A stretch of 64,000 bases of DNA from Idiomarina sp. A28L (GCF_000218785.1 NZ_AFPO01000012.1:186001-250000); one strand, 5' to 3'; counted from the stretch's first letter, positions 53,196 to 63,417 are shown. Program-made: numbers and translations. Notes: a model not told the origin generated them from the letters alone.

Positions 53196-54872
53196 TTACG
53201 GCTCTTGAATTGCCACGCCCATCACGCCATTGAATATTTGGCAGCGGCCTCGGCTAAGTTCTAGTTCGCTATTTTCGGTTGTTTGCATCATTAACACATA
53301 GCGCTCTTGTAACAAACGAAGTTGTTTCGGGCCTCGGCAAGCCACATCTACGTTATCGGCAATACCAGTATCGCCCAAGAAACGATTGGTGGTGCTCTCT
53401 GGGAAGAATTCTGGCTGTTGTGCCATTACCACACTTGCCACACGGCTACCGGCCAAACGCCCCATGCTGCCATTGCGCAGGTAATGGAAAGTTGCCGCTA
53501 TCATGCTTTCGGTGCCTTGGGCGCTTTCCACAAAGAACACGCTGTTCGAGCCGCGCACGGCAAACACGCCATTACGGGAATTCATGAACACTGCGGTATC
53601 GCGATCAATGCCCATCGCTAAAGGGGTATTTGTATCGGCGGCTACACGTAACATTCGAACTTCGCGGCCCCGCTGGCCAACATCAGTATCCACAATTCCA
53701 GCGCGGAACACACCAACACCACCAAGCGGTTCGTAGGTAAGTGAATTCGGGTTTAAACCCCGTGGGCAGCTGTTATCAAAATCACAACCCACTGGCGGTG
53801 CTGCTGCGGCTCGTGAGCCAACGCTCATCGCTTCACGGCTATGGCCGTTGGTAATCATATTGGCGCTTACTAATGCTTGCGCGCCTTCACCTGCACCGCC
53901 AACCGCTAATTTACCTTCGTTAAAGCGGCTGCGTAATGCCTGCAACGCGCTAATTGGCTCGCCCGTTGGCAATAAGGTATTGCGTAGGCGGTTAGCACTA
54001 CCACCGGTGAAGAAAACCCCATCGGCACTGGCTAAAAGCTCGGCAGCTGCACTTTCATTGTTACAAAACGCTAATTGTTCGGCATGCCGGCTTGGGTTTA
54101 CGCGATCGCGATCATAATTACCACTCAACTCACGGCGCAATGGCTCGAGCTCGCCACAAGCTTCATTCAGCTGCGCTTGCGTTACCGCTATATCCAGCGG
54201 CAACCAGCGCGCATTGGCACCGGCTTGTTGAAATGCTTGCACGTGGCTATCTACGGCGCGGAAACTATCACGTTCGCCGGCGGTAACCACCAAAATGGTT
54301 GGCTTAGAGCCTTTAATACGCTCGGCCATTTGTACAAATTCAGCAATAAACTCGCCGCTGTTATCTTTGTTTTCTGCCAAATTTACAACTTCATCAAGGC
54401 CTTCTAAGCGCGGCATTTCTAAGTTATCGAGCACCCGCTCATATTCCGCTTCCGAAAGGCGCATAATTAATTCTAAATAGGCACGTGAGCGCAAGCGCTC
54501 AACAAAGCGATACTCAGGCACCACACCGCGGCCGAAGTAATCCACCATTTCGCGAAGAGCAACATCGAGTTCTTCTCGAACACCACTGCGCGCGCGCGGC
54601 CAAATGGCTTGGCGCAAAGCTTCGCGGCGGCGCACATCGGTAAGTTGGAATAAACGCGCGGTGCGCATTTCGTTGGCTTCTATCCAGCTTGTGGAATTAC
54701 AGTAATCAGAGTTCATGCTCGAACATATCTGCAATTCACTTCCGGTAAGCATTAGGTTCCACTGCGGGTTTTCGGCTGAACCGTTGTTTGCCGCTTGTGC
54801 GCTTAAACTTGGGCTGCTAAACACTAAACCAAGGCTCACAGCGGCGAATACTGCTTTTAACATACTGCTCAT
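53196..54872 (-). CDS. Exported cyanophycinase-like (peptidase S51-type) protein without catalytic Ser
   Basis: A 558-residue protein with a signal peptide (LSAQA-AN). The second half has the class I glutamine amidotransferase-like fold of S51/cyanophycinase proteins: TILVVTAGERDS, ADGVFFTGGSANRLRNTL and VGGAGEGAQALVS. The last motif normally reads GGTSAGA with the nucleophile serine; here it is GAGEGA, so the canonical nucleophile is absent. The N-terminal 170 residues are helical and Arg/Glu-rich. AAAGGT precedes the ATG. It may be a binding protein rather than a peptidase. Confidence 0.75.
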   Translation of the reverse strand: MSSMLKAVFAAVSLGLVFSSPSLSAQAANNGSAENPQWNLMLTGSELQICSSMNSDYCNSTSWIEANEMRTARLFQLTDVRRREALRQAIWPRARSGVREELDVALREMVDYFGRGVVPEYRFVERLRSRAYLELIMRLSEAEYERVLDNLEMPRLEGLDEVVNLAENKDNSGEFIAEFVQMAERIKGSKPTILVVTAGERDSFRAVDSHVQAFQQAGANARWLPLDIAVTQAQLNEACGELEPLRRELSGNYDRDRVNPSRHAEQLAFCNNESAAAELLASADGVFFTGGSANRLRNTLLPTGEPISALQALRSRFNEGKLAVGGAGEGAQALVSANMITNGHSREAMSVGSRAAAAPPVGCDFDNSCPRGLNPNSLTYEPLGGVGVFRAGIVDTDVGQRGREVRMLRVAADTNTPLAMGIDRDTAVFMNSRNGVFAVRGSNSVFFVESAQGTESMIAATFHYLRNGSMGRLAGSRVASVVMAQQPEFFPESTTNRFLGDTGIADNVDVACRGPKQLRLLQERYVLMMQTTENSELELSRGRCQIFNGVMGVAIQEP

Positions 54873-55062
54873 TGGGTTTTACCTTTCGTTGCTCTTGCCT
54901 ACTTTTAAGCCATTTCAGGCTACTACGTTTTCGGCACTGCCCATGTGGCAATGATAATATGATGCTTCTAGTTCAAGAGCACCAGTATAACGCATTTGAG
55001 TATGCAATCGCCGCTAAGTTTCTTTGCCGGATTTATAAATAGAAAGGGGGAATGAGTGCGAA

Positions 55063-55527
55063 TTACATTCCATCACTAAAATCGTGTTGCCGCCATGCTT
55101 CATAGCTTACTAACGCAACCGAATTCGATAAGTTTAACGAGCGATTATTCGGCATCATGGGAATACGCAAGCGCTGAACTTCAGGAATTTGGGCCATTAC
55201 ATCGGGTGCTAAACCCGATGTTTCTGAACCAAATAGCAATACATCGCCCGATTGGAATTGCACATCGGTATAGTTACGCGTGCCTTTGGTGGTAATGGCA
55301 TAAATCGTATGCCCTGCAAACTTTTCCGCAAACGCAGCAAAATTAGGGTAACGCTCTACTTGGCTTAGATCATGATAATCGAGGCCAGCGCGCCGTAACT
55401 TTTTTTCTTCAAAATCAAAACCCAAAGGCTCAATTAAATGCAGCCGGCAACCATTGTTCGCCGCTAAGCGAATTACATTACCGGTATTCGCCGGCATAAC
55501 CGGGTTAAACAATACAATGTGAAACAT
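55063..55527 (-). CDS. trmL: tRNA (cytidine(34)-2'-O)-methyltransferase TrmL
   Basis: A 154-residue SPOUT-fold methyltransferase: [30 protein letters not shown] and [22 protein letters not shown] form the trefoil-knot SAM site. TrmL methylates the wobble base of tRNA-Leu isoacceptors. AAGGAAGGT lies 4 bases before the ATG. It lies 12 bases downstream of the pldB-like gene and is co-transcribed with it. Confidence 0.95.
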   Translation of the reverse strand: MFHIVLFNPVMPANTGNVIRLAANNGCRLHLIEPLGFDFEEKKLRRAGLDYHDLSQVERYPNFAAFAEKFAGHTIYAITTKGTRNYTDVQFQSGDVLLFGSETSGLAPDVMAQIPEVQRLRIPMMPNNRSLNLSNSVALVSYEAWRQHDFSDGM

Positions 55528-55539
55528 CGATACCTTCCT

Positions 55540-56682
55540 TTATTTTGCGCGCAGAAATTGCAAAATTTGGTTCATGGCCCGTTCACGAATCACATCGCTT
55601 TCAACCAAAATTTCATGGCGAGCCCCATCGATTTGTATCAATTTGCTCGCTTCATGTTTCAACCGATTTACAAACTCATGCTGTGGTTTTGGCGCCACCA
55701 CTAAATCTTCCGTGCCTTGTAGTACTAAAGCCGGAATTTCAATTCGATCCGCATTTAAAACAACTTGGCGTGCCGCCATAATCGCCTCGGCCACCCAATA
55801 ATTGGTGGGGCCACCCACCTTAATATTTTCCATATCTGAATACATTTGGCTGAACCAAGAATATCGGCTTTCACTCTGGGTAAGTAAGTTTTCAGCAAAC
55901 GGAAGCATAACGTAATCGCCAGTGGTGGGTGCATACCAAGGCCGCTTGGGCGCAAAAATACTATTGATATACGCTAAAAATTTAGTGAGTGGTTTCGCTA
56001 CCCAAAATGGGAAAGGCCGGGTTTGAATACCAAACATTGGTGATGAAAAAACGATTTTCTGAAACGGATTAAACGGATACTCATCGCTACCGGCAAGCTG
56101 TTGCAAATATTGTGCTGTAATCGCGCCCCCCATCGAATGCGATACTATATAGGCAGGCTGATTACCTATTCGCGGCTCCAGCAATTGCACCCACTCGGCA
56201 AAATCATGCGCATACTCAACGAAGTTATCAACATGGCCATGTTGATGATGATGGGTAAGCCGAGAAGAATGGCCTTGGCCACGATGATCAATCATGGCAA
56301 CCGAATAACCAGCAGCCACCAACTCAAGGGTGATTTCTTGATACTTTAAATAAGATTCAATTCTGCCTGGAGAAATCACTACCCAGCCCCGGCTTGGTTC
56401 TGGCGCTTGTTCATTAGCTTTTGCTAGGCTGGCAACAAATTGATCGGTTGGATCGTTTAGCGGATCTACAACAGTGGAAGCATTCGCTTCTTCGGGCAAC
56501 TCTTTATTCTCAAATAGAGCATAGCGAATTTCGTGGCCATCGCTGCTGCGAAACTCTCCATGCTCGGCATACCGATAAAACTCATGAAGATCTTCGCGAG
56601 CCCAATCCAGCCATGCACTGTGGGTATCTTTTGGGCGGCGATTTAACACCGCAAGTGCATATTTACTGGCCATCTCGCTCAT
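55540..56682 (-). CDS. pldB: Alpha/beta-hydrolase, PldB-type lysophospholipase
   Basis: A 380-residue serine hydrolase: SPGRIESYLKYQE, IDHRGQGHSSR, nucleophile elbow SHSMGG, GTEDLVV with the Asp and GARHEIL with the His. This matches lysophospholipase L2 (PldB) of gammaproteobacteria, which removes lysophospholipids at the inner membrane. AAGGAT lies 5 bases before the ATG. Confidence 0.87.
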   Translation of the reverse strand: MSEMASKYALAVLNRRPKDTHSAWLDWAREDLHEFYRYAEHGEFRSSDGHEIRYALFENKELPEEANASTVVDPLNDPTDQFVASLAKANEQAPEPSRGWVVISPGRIESYLKYQEITLELVAAGYSVAMIDHRGQGHSSRLTHHHQHGHVDNFVEYAHDFAEWVQLLEPRIGNQPAYIVSHSMGGAITAQYLQQLAGSDEYPFNPFQKIVFSSPMFGIQTRPFPFWVAKPLTKFLAYINSIFAPKRPWYAPTTGDYVMLPFAENLLTQSESRYSWFSQMYSDMENIKVGGPTNYWVAEAIMAARQVVLNADRIEIPALVLQGTEDLVVAPKPQHEFVNRLKHEASKLIQIDGARHEILVESDVIRERAMNQILQFLRAK

Positions 56683-56777
56683 GCGCTATCCTTATGAATT
56701 CAATAAAATAATAGCTACCTTACGCTGTAAGATAGATTTTCACTATTCTAGCGCGGTTTTTTCACAAGGATAAGTGA

Positions 56778-58151
56778 TTAATTCGTGATGGGTAGGCTTA
56801 CGGTAACCGCTAGGCCACCGGCAGGGTGATTTATCGCTTTAATGTGGCCATCAAGCACCGCTGTAGCGCGTTGGCACAGTGCCAAACCTAGGCCAACACC
56901 AGCACCATGGTGGCGCGAAGGGTCCGCTCGGAAAAAAGGTTCGAACATTTTTTTCAGCTTATCCTCTGGCACACCCGGGCCTTCATCATGCACGGTGATT
57001 TCGAGCCAGCCATTATTTGTTTCCGCTTCCACCGATACCGAACCATTTTCAGGCCCATACTGAAAACCGTTACGCACTAAGTTCTCTAGCACTAGGCGTA
57101 ATAAAACACCATCGGTTTCGAGTTCAGGAATTTTTTCTTTCGGCAACTGCAGCCTGCCATCCCAGCTTTCTTGGTCTTTGCCATACTGCAAAAAATATAA
57201 ATCACTGCGAAGTTCTACGAGCATATCGGATATATCAACCGGCCCCTTTACTAATTTATCAAGGCCATTTTCTAAGCGCGAAAGCCATAAAATACTCTCG
57301 ATAATTGAGCCTAACCGATAAATATCTTTGTTTAGCTGCACGTAATTGCGATCGGCTTTTAGTTCTTCGGTTTCCATTAAATCGAGGGCCACTTGCAATC
57401 GCGCCAACGGCGAACGCAACTCATGAGAAACATCACTCAGTAAGCGGCGCTGAGCATCACGAGAATTGGCCAACTCGATGGCCGTTGATCGCATTGTTCG
57501 TGCTAACTCACCGAGCTCATCGTTACGTTCAGGCAACCTTGCTAAATTGGGTGTAGCCGAGCCAGCGGCAATTTCGCGAGTGGCGTTACGTAATCGTTTT
57601 AATGGCCTTACAAACCACCAACCTAAAATCAATGCGCCTAAGAAGGAAGCACCGATAGAGAGCAAAATTAACCTCGGCATCCATGTTTGATCTTCATAAG
57701 CAACCAACGCAGCAAGTTCTTCGCTCGTTGCCGAGCGGCTCATTACTACTCGGCCAGCACTACTTTCTAACGGCCCCGCATAAGTGCGTTCTTCAAGGAT
57801 AACTTGAAGCGGTTCATTACTTTGCAAAATATCAAATGCAGCGCCCACTTCGGTTTGACTCATGCCAGGAATATATTCGATATCACTGTTATCGGGGCTA
57901 TCCACGGCAACCACACGGTAATCACCCACCAACAAGCGGCCAGGCTGAATCATTCCTACGCTTGAGGAATGATGCAAAATGGGTGCAAGCGCACGCTGAA
58001 AATCTGCCGCCATGGGCGTAGGCCCCGGCGGGCGTGAAAAATAAAGAACTACTGAGAATGCGGCAATCGCCGTAAGCAGGATTAAGGCCCAAAATATTGC
58101 GAGTAATCTGATCGTTAGTGATTGGTACCAGCGCGTACGGCTTTGCAGCAT
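56778..58151 (-). CDS. cpxA: CpxA-like envelope-stress sensor kinase
   Basis: A 457-residue membrane kinase: helix at about 15-40, a periplasmic domain, second helix at about 160-180, HAMP, dimerisation/phosphoacceptor region SHELRSPLARLQ, and an ATPase domain with NLVRNGFQYGP, DEGPGVP and GAGVGLGLAL. The layout, size and the adjoining CpxR support CpxA. It starts 2 bases after the cpxR stop. No cpxP gene is adjacent. Confidence 0.9.
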   Translation of the reverse strand: MLQSRTRWYQSLTIRLLAIFWALILLTAIAAFSVVLYFSRPPGPTPMAADFQRALAPILHHSSSVGMIQPGRLLVGDYRVVAVDSPDNSDIEYIPGMSQTEVGAAFDILQSNEPLQVILEERTYAGPLESSAGRVVMSRSATSEELAALVAYEDQTWMPRLILLSIGASFLGALILGWWFVRPLKRLRNATREIAAGSATPNLARLPERNDELGELARTMRSTAIELANSRDAQRRLLSDVSHELRSPLARLQVALDLMETEELKADRNYVQLNKDIYRLGSIIESILWLSRLENGLDKLVKGPVDISDMLVELRSDLYFLQYGKDQESWDGRLQLPKEKIPELETDGVLLRLVLENLVRNGFQYGPENGSVSVEAETNNGWLEITVHDEGPGVPEDKLKKMFEPFFRADPSRHHGAGVGLGLALCQRATAVLDGHIKAINHPAGGLAVTVSLPITN

Positions 58152-58153
58152 AG

Positions 58154-58849
58154 TTAACTTTCCAAGATTTCTGGTTCCATTACGCGGTAACCTCTACCAC
58201 GTACCGTTTGAATACGATCTGGGTGGGCCGGTAATTTCTTCCGTACATTACTAATATGTACATCAAGGGAACGATCAAAAGGCCCTAACTGGCGGCCTAA
58301 AACATGATTGGATAAGCTTTCTTTGGTAACTAACTGGCCATGGTGGGTTACTAACTGGCGCAACACCTCAAATTCTGTAGGTGTAAGCGTGAGTTTTTCG
58401 CCATCGCAATTAGCCACTGCGTTAACGGTATCCAGTTCGAACCCAGCAAAACGAATGGTTTCTATTACCTTAGCTGAATCCGCGCCCTTGCTGCGGCGCA
58501 ACAACGCTTTTACGCGAGCAATAAGTTCGCGCGGATAAAATGGCTTGGGCAGGTAATCATCGGCACCGAGCTCTAAACCTACAACACGATCAACATCATC
58601 ACCCCGGGCTGTAAGCATAAGTACAGGGGTTTCAATACCACTTTGGCGCAGCTGCTTGAGAACCTGCAAACCATCCATTCCTGGCAACATAATATCGAGT
58701 AAGATTAACGAAAAGGAACCCTCAGTTGCGGTATCTAGGCCAATTTTGCCGTCCTCAACTGCGGTAAGACGAATCCCCTCTCTGGCGAACACATCCGTGA
58801 GCATTGCGCCTAAATCAGCATCATCATCTATCAACAGAACATGAACCAC
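58154..58849 (-). CDS. cpxR: CpxR-like response regulator
   Basis: A 231-residue OmpR-type regulator: acidic pocket DDD near the N-terminus, phosphoacceptor in LLDIMLPG, LTARGDDVDRVVGLELGADDYLPKPF, then a winged helix (LTPTEFEVLRQL, LGRQLGPFDRSLDVHISNVRKKL, VRGRGYR). This agrees closely with CpxR. Translation starts at GTG 58849 with AAGGAAGGT 5 bases upstream; an ATG at 58842 would remove the first strand. Confidence 0.93.
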   Translation of the reverse strand: MVHVLLIDDDADLGAMLTDVFAREGIRLTAVEDGKIGLDTATEGSFSLILLDIMLPGMDGLQVLKQLRQSGIETPVLMLTARGDDVDRVVGLELGADDYLPKPFYPRELIARVKALLRRSKGADSAKVIETIRFAGFELDTVNAVANCDGEKLTLTPTEFEVLRQLVTHHGQLVTKESLSNHVLGRQLGPFDRSLDVHISNVRKKLPAHPDRIQTVRGRGYRVMEPEILES

Positions 58850-58871
58850 AATTTACCTTCCTTTCGTAGTA

Positions 58872-58998
58872 TTTACGATGTTGGGTTAGCTCGGGTTCTG
58901 CCGGCTAACCTTGAAAATGGAAACGTCTTTACAATCTTTACATTTCCACAATCTACCCTTTACACAGTGAGAAGCGAGCGCCTTTGCATTCCCTTTAC
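58872..58998 (-). promoter_or_regulatory. Cluster of GTAAA half-sites upstream of cpxR
   Basis: Read towards cpxR, GTAAA occurs at 58998-58994, 58963-58959, 58941-58937, 58932-58928 and 58876-58872. The closest pair is GTAAA-N4-GTAAA (58928-58941), one base shorter than the usual CpxR box GTAAA-N5-GTAAA. Autoregulation by CpxR is plausible but not proven by this. Confidence 0.5.
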
Positions 58999-59055
58999 AG
59001 TATAGATGCACGCAAATAATACGCTTCATTCTGTAATTTAATTACTATTGGTCAA

Positions 59056-60501
59056 TTAATCGCCTCGTTTATTCAACTTGCGCGTTAGCGTATTCCTTCC
59101 CCAACCTAAACGTTCTGCCGCTTGTTGCCGATGGCCCTTGGTTTGCAAAAGCGCAGTATCAATCGCTAAATCCTCGATTTCCGCAAACAATACACCGCAG
59201 CGCTCATTATCGCTGCCATCCAGCGCTCGCATAAATTCCGCCTCTAGGGCCTTTCGCCAGTTTTGCTGAGTATCGGGCGCCGCCGTTGATAGCTCGTTGG
59301 CGATAATTTCTGATTCTGCGTTTTCGCTTTGCAAATCAGCCGGCAGTTCATCAACATCAACAACATCGCCGCTCGCCATTACGGTTATCCAGCGGCAGCT
59401 GTTTTCAAGTTGCCTTACGTTACCTGGCCAAGCTGCTAGTTGTAGCCGCTGCATAACCGCTGGTGTTAATCGCTTTTGCGGCATTTGTAGCTCTTTGGCA
59501 GCCGACGCTAAAAAATGTTCCGCCAATGCTGGAATATCACTGCGCCGTTCATGCAATGCTGGAAGCTGTAAGTGAATAACATTCAACCGATGGTAGAGAT
59601 CTTCCCGAAAACGGCCCTCATCAATTGCTTTGCGCAAATCAATGTGGGTTGCCGCAATAACGCGAACATTCACCGTTGCCAGTTGATGGCTACCCACCGG
59701 ATAAAATTGCCCTTCGGCTAAAGCCCGCAACAGGCGGGTTTGTACCGCCAGTGGCATATCGCCAATCTCATCGAGAAACAGCGTGCCACCATCGGCTTGT
59801 TGAAAGCGGCCGGCACGGCGGTTTTGAGCGCCGGTAAACGCGCCTTTTTCGTGCCCAAACAGTTCTGATTCAATTAGCTCACCGGGAATTGCCGCCATGT
59901 TCAGCGCAACAAAAGGTTGTTCGGCCCGCGGGCTATGATCATGCAAAGCTTTTGCCACTAATTCTTTACCCGTGCCCGATTCGCCGGTAAGCAACACCGA
60001 AACACTCGAGCGCGAGAGCCTGCCAATCGCGCGGAACACCTCTTGCATCGCCGCCGATTCACCAATAATACCGGTGTCGTTGTCCGCGTTCTCTGGCACC
60101 TTTTTCGAACTCTCGGTTTGCTCACTATGTTTCGGTTTAATCGCCCGCTCGGCAATCGCAATTACCTCATCGAGATCAAAGGGTTTGGGTAAGTATTCAA
60201 AGGCTCCACCTTTAAATGCTCTTACCGCACTTTCTAAATCTGAATGCGCTGTCATTACAATTACCGGCATTTCTGAAAATTGCTGGCGAATTTCTTGCAA
60301 TACCTGCATACCATCCATGCCTGGCATACGCACATCGGTAAGCACCAATGCTGGCTTTTGCGCCCCACATTCGGTTAAAGCTTCAAGGAAAAACTTGGGC
60401 TCTGAGAATAGCCGAGGCTGCCAACCTGCACCTTTAAAGGCTCGCTCCAAAACCCACCGAATCGAGCTATCATCGTCGAGAATCCAAACACTTCGTGTCA
60501 T
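59056..60501 (-). CDS. glnG: Nitrogen regulator NtrC (sigma-54 activator)
   Basis: A 481-residue three-domain activator: receiver (VLTDVRMPGMDG with the phosphoacceptor Asp), AAA+ domain (GESGTGKELVAKALH, GAFTGA sigma-54 contact loop, FLDEIGDMPL) and a C-terminal Fis-type HTH (HRQQAAERLGWGRNTLTRKL). Phosphorylated by NtrB under nitrogen limitation, it activates glnA and other sigma-54 promoters. The start overlaps the ntrB stop (ATGA). Confidence 0.96.
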   Translation of the reverse strand: MTRSVWILDDDSSIRWVLERAFKGAGWQPRLFSEPKFFLEALTECGAQKPALVLTDVRMPGMDGMQVLQEIRQQFSEMPVIVMTAHSDLESAVRAFKGGAFEYLPKPFDLDEVIAIAERAIKPKHSEQTESSKKVPENADNDTGIIGESAAMQEVFRAIGRLSRSSVSVLLTGESGTGKELVAKALHDHSPRAEQPFVALNMAAIPGELIESELFGHEKGAFTGAQNRRAGRFQQADGGTLFLDEIGDMPLAVQTRLLRALAEGQFYPVGSHQLATVNVRVIAATHIDLRKAIDEGRFREDLYHRLNVIHLQLPALHERRSDIPALAEHFLASAAKELQMPQKRLTPAVMQRLQLAAWPGNVRQLENSCRWITVMASGDVVDVDELPADLQSENAESEIIANELSTAAPDTQQNWRKALEAEFMRALDGSDNERCGVLFAEIEDLAIDTALLQTKGHRQQAAERLGWGRNTLTRKLNKRGD

Positions 60502-61607
60502 CCTTGAGCTCCTTCTTCGGCATTGTCATCAAGATAGGGCAGCACTACCGTAAATTCCGTGTGCCCCGGACGGCTACTCACTTCTATTTTGCCAGCATGC
60601 TGATGAATTAATGATTGCGCTATGGAAAGGCCTAAGCCCGTGCCTCCCTCGCGGCCCGTTACTAGTGGATAAAACAATGTATCTTTTAGTTCAGCCGCAA
60701 CGCCGGGGCCATTATCTTGCACACATATTAAGGCACATTGGCGATAGCGTTTCCCGTAGATTGTTTCTTGATGGCTTACCCGTGTGCGCACCAAAAGCTG
60801 CCGTTCGCCATCTTGATCAGCAAGCGCATCAAGTGCATTACTCAGTAAGTTAAGACACACCTGTTCTATTTGATCGGCGCTAATATATAAATCAGGAAGG
60901 CTAGGATCGTAATCTTTCGAAATACTCAGGTTCTCGGGTTTGTTCACAGAAACTACATCAAGCACTTGCTGCAATACCGCATGAATATTCTGGTAGCTGC
61001 GAGCGCTGGGCCGGTTTGGGCCAAGCAACCTATCTACAAGGTTTCGTAATCTATCCGATTGCGCCATTATTAATTGTGTGAACTCGCGCTGCTCCGGCTC
61101 TTGTAGTTCAGCATTCAAAAGCTGAGCGGCACCACGAATTCCTCCGAGCGGGTTTTTAATTTCATGCGCTAAACCACGCACTAACTGCTGTGCGGCTTCT
61201 CGCTGATGCTGCTGCGCTTGCTCTTGGTTAATACGCCGAATCAGATCTACTTGCCGCAACTCAATCAAAATCGCGGTATCTAAGCCTTTGAAAGCCGCAA
61301 TAGATGCATTCAACTCAATGGTTATTGATTTACCATCATGAAAAACCCAGCTCACATCGCTATCCGATATGCTTTGCTGGTTAAGCGCTATGTTTCTTAA
61401 TAAGGTAAGATCGAAGCTGCTATAGCGTAAATGGCTTTCAAGGGGCGCGCCGAGCAAACGCCGTGAGCTACCAGAAAAAATAGCATCGGCTGCCGCGTTG
61501 GCGAAACAAACGTGAAGATTTTTATCGAGCACTAATACTGCACTGGTGAGCTGATCTACAAGCTCATGGTTAATGTTTTCATGCAATACAGGATTGGCAG
61601 CCGACAT
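60498..61607 (-). CDS. glnL: Nitrogen sensor kinase/phosphatase NtrB
   Basis: A 369-residue cytosolic kinase: N-terminal PAS domain (TSAVLVLDKNLHVCFANAAAD), phosphoacceptor GLAHEIKNPLGGIRGAAQLL, ATPase motifs NLLSNALDAL, VQDNGPGV and GGTGLGLSIAQSLI. It interacts with PII and phosphorylates NtrC. The ATG at 61607 has GAGG 6 bases upstream; the frame extends to 61670 without a better start. It lies 122 bases downstream of glnA. Confidence 0.95.
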   Translation of the reverse strand: MSAANPVLHENINHELVDQLTSAVLVLDKNLHVCFANAAADAIFSGSSRRLLGAPLESHLRYSSFDLTLLRNIALNQQSISDSDVSWVFHDGKSITIELNASIAAFKGLDTAILIELRQVDLIRRINQEQAQQHQREAAQQLVRGLAHEIKNPLGGIRGAAQLLNAELQEPEQREFTQLIMAQSDRLRNLVDRLLGPNRPSARSYQNIHAVLQQVLDVVSVNKPENLSISKDYDPSLPDLYISADQIEQVCLNLLSNALDALADQDGERQLLVRTRVSHQETIYGKRYRQCALICVQDNGPGVAAELKDTLFYPLVTGREGGTGLGLSIAQSLIHQHAGKIEVSSRPGHTEFTVVLPYLDDNAEEGAQG

Positions 61608-61665
61608 ATGAACCTCAGTGATATGGTTATAGCGCACCGAGAATGTTTTGGTGCAATGGAGATTT

Positions 61666-61682
61666 TGCACCAGAATGGTGCG
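61666..61682. promoter_or_regulatory. NtrC-type binding site between glnA and ntrB
   Basis: TGCACCA-GAA-TGGTGCG fits the NtrC dyad GCACC-N5-GGTGC. It lies about 60 bases upstream of the ntrB start, where in enterics NtrC represses its own promoter. Confidence 0.7.
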
Positions 61683-61729
61683 CTGCGCAATGAGAACAAC
61701 TCAAATACGCAGCGCCTATTCATTCTAAA

Positions 61730-63139
61730 TTAGCAAGAATAGTACATATCAAATTCAATCGGATGCGTTGTCATCATTAGCTTCTCAACTTCTTTGCGCT
61801 TGAGGCCAATGTAAGCATCGATCATATCGTCGCTCATAACACCACCAGCGGTTAAGAAATCGCGGTCTTTATCTAATGCATCTAGCGCCATTTCCAACGA
61901 GCTTGCTACGGTTGGAATTTCCTTTGCTTCTTCTGGTGGTAAATCATACAAATCTTTATCCATGGCATCGCCAGGATGAATTTTGTTTTGAATTCCATCA
62001 AGGCCAGCCATCAACAATGCTGTAAATGCAAAGTACGGGTTAGCAATTGGATCAGGGAAGCGCGCTTCGATGCGGCGGCCTTTAGGATTTGAAACCAAAG
62101 GAATACGAATCGATGCAGAACGGTTACGAGCCGAGTAAGCTAGCATTACCGGCGCTTCAAAACCTGGTACTAAACGCTTGTAAGAGTTAGTTCCTGGGTT
62201 AGTGAAAGCGTTAATTGCCCGCGCATGTTTAATAATACCGCCAATGTAATACAGTGCCATTTCCGAAAGGCCGCCGTATTTATCACCGGCAAACAAGTTC
62301 TTACCATCTTTGGCTAAACTCATGTGTACGTGCATACCCGAACCGTTATCACCTACTAATGGCTTCGGCATAAAAGTAGCCGTTTTGCCATAAGCGTGGG
62401 CAACGTTGTGCACTACATATTTAAAAATCTGAATTTCATCAGCTTTGTTCGTTAATGTGTTGAATCGGCATGCCACTTCATTTTGGCCAGCGGTTGCCAC
62501 TTCATGGTGATGCGCTTCTACTACTAAGCCCATTTCTTCCATTACTTCACACATTTCGCTGCGCATATCATGCGTAGAATCAACGGGTGGCACAGGGAAA
62601 TAGCCGCCTTTTACACCAGGGCGATGGCCTTTATTGCCGCCTTCGTATTCAGTGCCTGAATTCCACTTTGCTTCGATATCATCAATCTTGTAAAAAGAAC
62701 CGCTCATATCGGTGTGGAAACGCACATCATCAAACAAGAAGAACTCTGGCTCTGGGCCCATTAACGCGGTATCGGCAATACCGGTAGAGGTTAGGTATTC
62801 TTCGGCACGGCGTGCAATTGAACGTGGGTCGCGATCGTAACCTTGACGTGTATCTGGTTCCAAAATTGAGCAGCGCACAATTAACGTAGGAATGTCAGAA
62901 AATGGGTCCATTACTGCGGTTTCAGTATCTGGGCTCAATACCATGTCTGATTCATTAATTCCTTTCCAGCCAGCAATTGATGAACCATCAAACATTTTGC
63001 CATCTTCAAAGAAATCTTCATCGATCTGCGAAACCGGAATGGTTACGTGTTGCTCTTTACCTTTGGTATCGGTAAAGCGCAAATCAACAAAACGTACTTC
63101 ATTCTCTTCAATTAAATCCATCACCGCTTGAATAGACAT
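61730..63139 (-). CDS. glnA: Glutamine synthetase type I
   Basis: A 469-residue enzyme, identical in length to E. coli Gln[23 protein letters not shown], the ammonium/glutamate-site stretch [11 protein letters not shown], and [15 protein letters not shown] with the tyrosine that is adenylylated are all present, so GlnE control is expected. GGAGG lies 6 bases before the ATG. It is first in the order glnA-ntrB-ntrC. Confidence 0.98.
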   Translation of the reverse strand: MSIQAVMDLIEENEVRFVDLRFTDTKGKEQHVTIPVSQIDEDFFEDGKMFDGSSIAGWKGINESDMVLSPDTETAVMDPFSDIPTLIVRCSILEPDTRQGYDRDPRSIARRAEEYLTSTGIADTALMGPEPEFFLFDDVRFHTDMSGSFYKIDDIEAKWNSGTEYEGGNKGHRPGVKGGYFPVPPVDSTHDMRSEMCEVMEEMGLVVEAHHHEVATAGQNEVACRFNTLTNKADEIQIFKYVVHNVAHAYGKTATFMPKPLVGDNGSGMHVHMSLAKDGKNLFAGDKYGGLSEMALYYIGGIIKHARAINAFTNPGTNSYKRLVPGFEAPVMLAYSARNRSASIRIPLVSNPKGRRIEARFPDPIANPYFAFTALLMAGLDGIQNKIHPGDAMDKDLYDLPPEEAKEIPTVASSLEMALDALDKDRDFLTAGGVMSDDMIDAYIGLKRKEVEKLMMTTHPIEFDMYYSC

Positions 63140-63228
63140 TATTTGCCTCCGGGTTAGTGTGCTGCGAATACAAAACGTATTACTTAAATAAAATCGTTGT
63201 TTAATGCGTATCTAATAGCTTTAACATG

Positions 63229-63246
63229 TAGCAAAGCTTGTGCCAA
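63229..63246 (-). promoter_or_regulatory. Sigma-54 promoter of glnA
   Basis: Read on the minus strand: TTGGCAC-AAGC-TTTGCTA, with GG and GC separated by exactly 10 bases, fitting the consensus TGGCAC-N5-TTGC. The start of transcription would be near 63219, giving a leader of about 80 bases. Confidence 0.88.
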
Positions 63247-63383
63247 GATCGCAAACCGTTTCTTAACTACATGTTTTCACTTTAAAAAATAAATTCGTAA
63301 AACCATAACGGCGTGTGAATACCACGAGCATGCCGCTTGAACTGGGGTTTTCTGCTCTATAATAGGCAAAATCACACCTTCAT

Positions 63384-63400
63384 TGCACCAATGTAGTGCA
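63384..63400. promoter_or_regulatory. NtrC-type enhancer site of glnA
   Basis: TGCACCA-ATG-TAGTGCA, a near-palindromic 17-mer of the NtrC type, about 170 bases upstream of the predicted glnA transcription start, a normal enhancer distance. Confidence 0.75.
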
Positions 63401-63417
63401 ATAGGTATTTGCTACAT

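Noticed and set aside
59972-60553. A 193-codon plus-strand open frame opposite ntrC and ntrB
   Set aside because: It is antisense to two clear conserved genes, has low-complexity composition and no ribosome site.
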